DNA of 13,018 bases from contig DATJVP010000037.1 of assembly GCA_035581425.1 (NCBI GenBank), forward strand, positions 1-13,018. The letters are read 5' to 3'. This document shows, one piece after another, positions 12,463 through 13,018 of the stretch (the first letter of the stretch is position 1; each line of letters opens with the position of its first letter). The stretch comes from DASZHJ01 sp035581425. GTDB lineage: Bacteria > Pseudomonadota > Alphaproteobacteria > ATCC43930 > CGMCC-115725. A model generated the notes under the pieces. The model was not told the origin of the DNA, made no database searches, and saw nothing but the letters and a program-made list of their open reading frames with translations. The position numbers and the translations under genes were made by a program.

Positions 12463-13018
12463 TTAGAAGTCCATGCCGCCCATGCCGCCGTGATCGTGGC
12501 CGCCGGGCATCGGAGCCGACTTCTTCTCGGGCTTCTCCGCCACCATCGCCTCGGTGGTGATGAGGAGGCCTGCCACGGAAGCCGCGTCCTGGAGGGCGAT
12601 GCGCACGACCTTGGTGGGGTCGACGATCCCGGCCTTCACCATGTTCACGTACGCGCCGCTCTGCGCGTCGAAGCCGTGGTTGGTGTCGTTGCTCTCGAGG
12701 AGCTTGCCGATCACGATCGAGCCGTCGGTGCCGGCGTTCTCCGCGATCTGCCGTGCCGGCATCTGGATCGCGCGCCGCACGATGTCGATGCCGACCTTCT
12801 GATCGTCGTTTTCCGGCTTCAGCCGGGAGAGCGCCTTGGTGGCGTAGAGGAGGGCGGAGCCGCCGCCGGCGACGATGCCTTCCTCGACCGCGGCGCGGGT
12901 CGCGTGCATCGCGTCATCAACGCGATCCTTGCGCTCCTTCACCTCGACCTCGGTCGCGCCGCCGACCCGGATCACGGCCACGCCGCCCGCGAGCTTCGCA
13001 AGCCGCTCCTGCAGCTTC
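12463..13018 (-). CDS. groEL: Chaperonin GroEL, C-terminal part (5' end outside window)
   Basis: GroEL forms the double-ring 60-kDa chaperonin that folds proteins with GroES and ATP. The frame runs from the window edge to a TAA at 12463-12465, giving the last 184 residues of about 545. It begins in the apical-to-equatorial return (KLQERLAKLAGGVAVIRVGG), continues with VDDAMHATRAAVEEGIVAGGG, which includes the aspartate needed for ATP hydrolysis, and ALQDAASVAGLLITTEAMV near the end. The C-terminal tail is Gly/Met-rich and ends GGMGGMDF as usual, but contains an inserted-looking GGHDHGG. The gene is complete at its 3' end and followed by a strong terminator. Nothing suggests a pseudogene. Whether groES precedes it cannot be seen. 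Confidence 0.97.
   Translation of the reverse strand, partial: KLQERLAKLAGGVAVIRVGGATEVEVKERKDRVDDAMHATRAAVEEGIVAGGGSALLYATKALSRLKPENDDQKVGIDIVRRAIQMPARQIAENAGTDGSIVIGKLLESNDTNHGFDAQSGAYVNMVKAGIVDPTKVVRIALQDAASVAGLLITTEAMVAEKPEKKSAPMPGGHDHGGMGGMDF

Overview
The window is gene-dense, high-GC bacterial DNA with codons rich in G/C at the third position. An aroQ-accB-accC cluster, SsuC/TauC-type transporters and the style of the GroEL C-terminus point to an alphaproteobacterium, perhaps Rhizobiales or Rhodospirillales. This placement is inference; there is no rRNA or other taxonomic marker.

Left part (1-2650). The 3' end of a plus-strand gene, possibly HPr-kinase-like, runs into the end of a minus-strand aroQ-accB-accC operon. 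The operon encodes type II 3-dehydroquinate dehydratase (shikimate pathway) and the biotin carrier and biotin carboxylase subunits of acetyl-CoA carboxylase (fatty acid synthesis). A sigma70-like promoter with an unusual G-run spacer lies in front of aroQ.

Centre (2652-7109). A MarR-family regulator (minus strand) is divergent from a compact plus-strand operon, hppD-hmgA-fahA-maiA. The four enzymes take 4-hydroxyphenylpyruvate through homogentisate, maleylacetoacetate and fumarylacetoacetate to fumarate and acetoacetate. hppD, hmgA and fahA overlap by 4 bp at each junction, and maiA follows after 54 bp with its own strong ribosome binding site. Only 20 bp separate the start codons of the regulator and hppD. 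A near-perfect 22-bp inverted repeat sits there and is the obvious candidate operator. No tyrosine aminotransferase is present.

Right part (7113-12462). A minus-strand operon, read from right to left, encodes a large thiamine-diphosphate (ThDP) enzyme, an ABC ATPase, a secreted NMT1/SsuA-type substrate-binding protein and two different SsuC/TauC-type permeases. Spacing is tight (12, 27, 2 and -4 bp), so enzyme and importer are probably made together. The sequence does not identify the substrate. This enzyme-importer unit is the best candidate for an undescribed system in the window.

Right edge (12404-13018). The 3' end of a groEL gene (minus strand) is followed by a classic intrinsic terminator. 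No stretch over 300 bp lacks a gene; the longest gap is 12250-12462. I saw no tRNA, rRNA, insertion sequence, CRISPR array or prophage gene.
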